This document shows, piece after piece, positions 22,213 to 24,918 of a stretch of DNA of 24,918 nt (the first letter of the stretch is position 1; each line of letters opens with the position of its first letter). Position numbers and translations under genes: made by a program. Origin of the DNA: Thermoplasmata archaeon (GTDB lineage: Archaea; Thermoplasmatota; Thermoplasmata; Thermoplasmatales; Thermoplasmataceae); contig JAJZKS010000002.1 of the NCBI GenBank assembly GCA_021850835.1, forward strand, positions 1-24,918. The letters run 5' to 3'. The notes under the pieces are model-generated. The model worked only from the letters and a program-made list of their open reading frames with translations. It searched no databases and was not told the origin of the DNA.

Positions 22213-23709
22213 TTAATTCAGTCTACCATTCCAGGCAAGTTCTCCATTCTCTGTGAGCCCCACAATGGTGTCAATGTCAGGTGTGGCTGGCCTATCTTCA
22301 GTGAGCTTCTTTACATGCTTGCGGATGCCGTTTTTCAGGCCTTCAACATGTGGTGAAATTTTTTCACCTATAAATTCAAGGCCCTGTGTTGAGAGAAGGA
22401 ATTCTATGGCAATGATGGTCTGCAGGTTCTCCACAATTTCAATGAGTTTCAGTGCAGCGTTGGCCCCCATGCTCACATGATCCTCCTGGTTAGCGCATGT
22501 TGGTATTGTATCGGCGGATGATGGGGTGCAGAGTGTTTTGTTCCTGTTGCAGAGTGCTGCCGCAGTGTATTGCGGGATCATGTAGCCCGAATTGAATCCG
22601 CTTTTTTCAACTAGGAAAGGGGGCAGGCCACTGAGATTGGTGTCAGTGATCCTCGCCATTCTCCTTTCTATCATGTTACCCATATCTGTCAGTGCTATGG
22701 CGAGGAAATCACATGCAAATGCAACAGGCTCGCCATGGAAATTCCCCACGGAAACATATTCATCGCCATTTACCAGGGGGTTGTCGGTGACAGAATTTAT
22801 CTCAGTTGTTATGACCTTGTTCACATAATCTAAGGTGTCTAGAACGGCTCCGTAAACCTGAGGAATGCATCTAAGGGTGTACGGGTCCTGGACCTTGTTC
22901 TCGCCGGCAATCTTCACATTTGCACTACCATTAAGGATTTCCCTCATTGCAGAAGCAACCAGTTGCTGTCCTGCGTGCTCCCGGGTTCCAATTGCCCAGG
23001 GGGTGAATGCCTTGTCTGTTCCCCTCAAAGCTTCAAAAGCCATTGAAGCAGAGTTCAAGGCGCTCCTGAACAAGTTGTATGAAAGTGCAGTTTCCACAGA
23101 CAATATTCCTGAAATCGTTGAAGTTCCGTTTATGAAGGCAACACCTTCCTTTTCTCCAAAGGAATATGTTTCCATTCCTGCTTTCTGGAGGGCCTCGCTT
23201 GAATCTATCTCGCCATTTCCATCTATTACCTTCCCTTCGCCCATCATTGCAAGTGCAATATGTGCTAGGGGAGCAAGATCCCCGCTGGCTCCCACTGATC
23301 CAAACCTTGGGACAACAGGATGGATGTTTTTGTTGATCATGTCGGAGAGGAACTTTATGAGCCCTGGGCTAACCCCAGAATAGCCCTTGCAGAGGCTGTT
23401 CAGCCTTACAACCATCATTGCCCTTACATGGATTACATCCAACCTAGCCCCATAGCCAGAAGAATGGCTCCTGATAAGGTTGGACTGCAGTTTTACTATG
23501 TCACCAGGTTCCACATCTACGTTAAGCAGGCTACCGAAGCCTGTTGTTACGCCATAAACACGCTTCCCAGAGGAAACAATCTTCAAAAGCGAATCATGGG
23601 AACTTTCTATCCTTCCCATGGCAGATTCTGAGACAGATATCTTCTCGTAATCTCTGGCTATTGCAAGAACCTGTTCCACAGTAAGGCTGTTGCCATCAAT
23701 AGTTATCAT
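22213..23709 (-). CDS. hutH: Histidine ammonia-lyase
   Basis: It deaminates histidine to urocanate, the first step of histidine breakdown. It has 498 aa, the usual length. The Ala-Ser-Gly triad at 141-143, within GSVGASGDLAPLAH, forms the electrophilic MIO cofactor by self-cyclisation; Y53 (VYGVTTGFG) is the conserved catalytic tyrosine, and QEDHVSMG near 410 is another active-site segment. No hutU, hutI or hutG gene lies nearby, so the rest of the pathway, if present, is elsewhere. Phenylalanine or tyrosine ammonia-lyases share the fold; overall similarity favours HutH. The gene has its own promoter and is divergent from the M13 peptidase gene. Confidence 0.93.
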   Translation of the reverse strand: MITIDGNSLTVEQVLAIARDYEKISVSESAMGRIESSHDSLLKIVSSGKRVYGVTTGFGSLLNVDVEPGDIVKLQSNLIRSHSSGYGARLDVIHVRAMMVVRLNSLCKGYSGVSPGLIKFLSDMINKNIHPVVPRFGSVGASGDLAPLAHIALAMMGEGKVIDGNGEIDSSEALQKAGMETYSFGEKEGVAFINGTSTISGILSVETALSYNLFRSALNSASMAFEALRGTDKAFTPWAIGTREHAGQQLVASAMREILNGSANVKIAGENKVQDPYTLRCIPQVYGAVLDTLDYVNKVITTEINSVTDNPLVNGDEYVSVGNFHGEPVAFACDFLAIALTDMGNMIERRMARITDTNLSGLPPFLVEKSGFNSGYMIPQYTAAALCNRNKTLCTPSSADTIPTCANQEDHVSMGANAALKLIEIVENLQTIIAIEFLLSTQGLEFIGEKISPHVEGLKNGIRKHVKKLTEDRPATPDIDTIVGLTENGELAWNGRLN

Positions 23710-23734
23710 GACCTTATAGGAAGCGAGAAAAAGG

Positions 23735-23742
23735 TTAAAATC
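23735..23742 (-). promoter_or_regulatory. TATA box for hutH
   Basis: Reverse-strand GATTTTAA is centred about 29 nt before the ATG at 23709. A weak AAGGTC just before the ATG could also act as a ribosome-binding site. Confidence 0.45.
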
Positions 23743-23855
23743 ATTGCTCAGGCTATAAATTTCAAATTAAGCACATCATTCAATTCCAACCAATATTGGC
23801 GGAAAATGGGCAAAGGATCAAACAAGTTTTTTTAGATTATAGTCTTATTGCATCG

Positions 23856-24918
23856 ATGAGTGCAGAATCTGCCAAAGGGCGTATTTACAAGATAGGAAAA
23901 GATGAGAAGCCTGAGTTTCCAAGGTTTTCAACTGAATTCATAGATCACAGCATCGATCCGCTTGAGGACTTCTACCGTTATTCAAATGGAAAATGGATAG
24001 ATGGCCACCCCATACCTCCGGAGAAATCATTCTGGGGCTCCTCTGTTGAGCTGGTTGAGTGGAACCGGTATATCCTTGGAATGATCCTTGAAGAGAGTGC
24101 CCTGGGAGATGATCATGACCCACTGAGGAAGCAGGTAGGAAAATTCTACCTTTCAGCAATGGATACAGAAACGATTGAAAAGATTAGATTCAAGCCCATT
24201 GATCCATTTATTGAACGAATAGAGCAAATAGGAACCAAGGAAGAGATCTTAAATGTTGTTGCTGAGCTACATAGGCAGGGCATATCTATGTTCTTTTCAT
24301 TTGATTCTAGCCCGGATGACAAGAACAGTGATTATTACGCATTCAGGCTGTCACAGGGCGGAATCTCACTTCCCAATAGGGACTATTACCTGGAGGAGCC
24401 ATTTGACAACGTGCGGAAGCAGTACAGGGAACACATTTCCAAAATGTTCAGGCTTTATGGCATCCCCGAAAAGGAAGCCGACTCATTTTCTCAGGCAGTC
24501 TATGGGATAGAGGAAAGAATGGCAAAGTCAAGCAGGACTCCGGTTGAACTCAGAGATCCTGAGAAGAATTATAACCCTGTCCACTTCAACAGAATATCTG
24601 AAATATCCAGCCACATTGACTTCAGGTCCTATTTCCAGCGAATCTCCCTCCCGGAGGTGCCATATGTTATTGTGGGCCAGCCTGAATTCTTTGCCGGGCT
24701 GGGAGAACTGCTGGAGAGCACCCCGCTCGAGGACTGGAAGGTCTATCTGAAATGGAAGGTGATACACTTTGCCGCACCTTATCTTCACAGCGAGGTGGAA
24801 AACGAAAACTTCGACTTCTATAACAGGAAACTCTTTGGCCAGCCCGAACCTGAAAAGCGTTGGAAGCAAGCTGTATCTATAGTTGACATGCAGATAGGGG
24901 AGGCAAAGTGTATCACCT
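23856..24918 (+). CDS. M13 (neprilysin/PepO) family metallopeptidase, N-terminal part, runs off the window
   Basis: The first 354 codons of a zinc endopeptidase of the M13 family. IDPLEDFYRYSNGKWIDGHP (about residues 34-53) is the family's N-terminal hallmark, lacking the cysteine of secreted homologues. Next come FYLSAMDTETIEK (about 97-109), the LSQGGISLPNRDYYLE segment (about 160-175) typical of M13_N, and a helical domain. The HExxH zinc site should lie past the window end, so activity cannot be judged. There is no signal peptide, so the enzyme is probably cytosolic and degrades oligopeptides. A T-rich box near 23827-23834 would give a leaderless start at ATG 23856. The last 20 nt look frame-shifted. 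Confidence 0.88.
   Translation, partial: MSAESAKGRIYKIGKDEKPEFPRFSTEFIDHSIDPLEDFYRYSNGKWIDGHPIPPEKSFWGSSVELVEWNRYILGMILEESALGDDHDPLRKQVGKFYLSAMDTETIEKIRFKPIDPFIERIEQIGTKEEILNVVAELHRQGISMFFSFDSSPDDKNSDYYAFRLSQGGISLPNRDYYLEEPFDNVRKQYREHISKMFRLYGIPEKEADSFSQAVYGIEERMAKSSRTPVELRDPEKNYNPVHFNRISEISSHIDFRSYFQRISLPEVPYVIVGQPEFFAGLGELLESTPLEDWKVYLKWKVIHFAAPYLHSEVENENFDFYNRKLFGQPEPEKRWKQAVSIVDMQIGEAKCIT

Noticed and set aside
22865..23383. 172-aa forward frame inside hutH
   Set aside because: Antisense to the MIO region of histidine ammonia-lyase; composition follows from the codons of the real gene.

Overview
This window reads as chromosome of a thermoacidophilic archaeon of the order Thermoplasmatales (Thermoplasma, Ferroplasma or Cuniculiplasma type). 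The strongest pointer is the HU-like histone HTa at 9565-9834, a bacterial-type protein characteristic of that group. Supporting signs are purely archaeal information genes (DnaG primase, S6e, aIF2-gamma, a Kae1-Bud32 fusion), a FixABCX electron-transfer cluster, and promoters with TATA boxes placed about 24-30 nt before start codons, which implies leaderless mRNAs. Gene density is high. I see no tRNA, rRNA, insertion sequence, CRISPR array or prophage. The order assignment is inference from gene content; I cannot name the species.

Layout. 1-771: the 3' end of gcvH (apparently frameshifted at the window edge) and rlmE, forward. 758-4831, reverse: an operon of a COG1395-type HTH regulator and an unrecognised, possibly TraB-like protein; a separate COG2150-type regulator; and a cytosolic M61 aminopeptidase with a PDZ domain. 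4907-7737, reverse: dnaG overlapping a LonB-like AAA+ ATPase that carries a zinc ribbon and has no peptidase domain. 7939-9266, forward: an endonuclease IV-like TIM-barrel protein and a small DUF5611-type protein. 9267-10228: HTa between two sparse intergenic regions. 10229-11062: spermidine synthase, forward. 11106-13692, reverse: kae1-bud32, an ITP/XTP pyrophosphatase and a two-helix membrane protein. 13904-15521, forward: rps6e and aIF2-gamma. 15518-16174, reverse: an Fe-S DNA glycosylase of the COG2231 type. 16319-19745, forward: a tight fixC-fixX-etfB-etfA operon. 19746-20148: a hairpin set, a hidden 52-codon gene and a possible gene remnant. 20149-23709, reverse: thrS and hutH. 23856-24918: the N-terminal part of an M13 metallopeptidase that runs off the end.

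Functional themes. Translation and tRNA modification dominate (rlmE, Kae1-Bud32, S6e, aIF2-gamma, ThrRS). Replication, repair and nucleotide hygiene follow (DnaG, endonuclease IV-like protein, COG2231 glycosylase, RdgB). Peptide and amino-acid catabolism is represented by the M61 and M13 peptidases, HutH and GcvH; the FixABCX genes could feed its electrons to the quinone pool and possibly ferredoxin. The items most worth pursuing are the peptidase-less LonB-like ATPase tied to dnaG, the FixABCX operon, the zinc ribbon inside ThrRS, the small leaderless gene after etfA, and apparent single-base frameshifts at both window edges.
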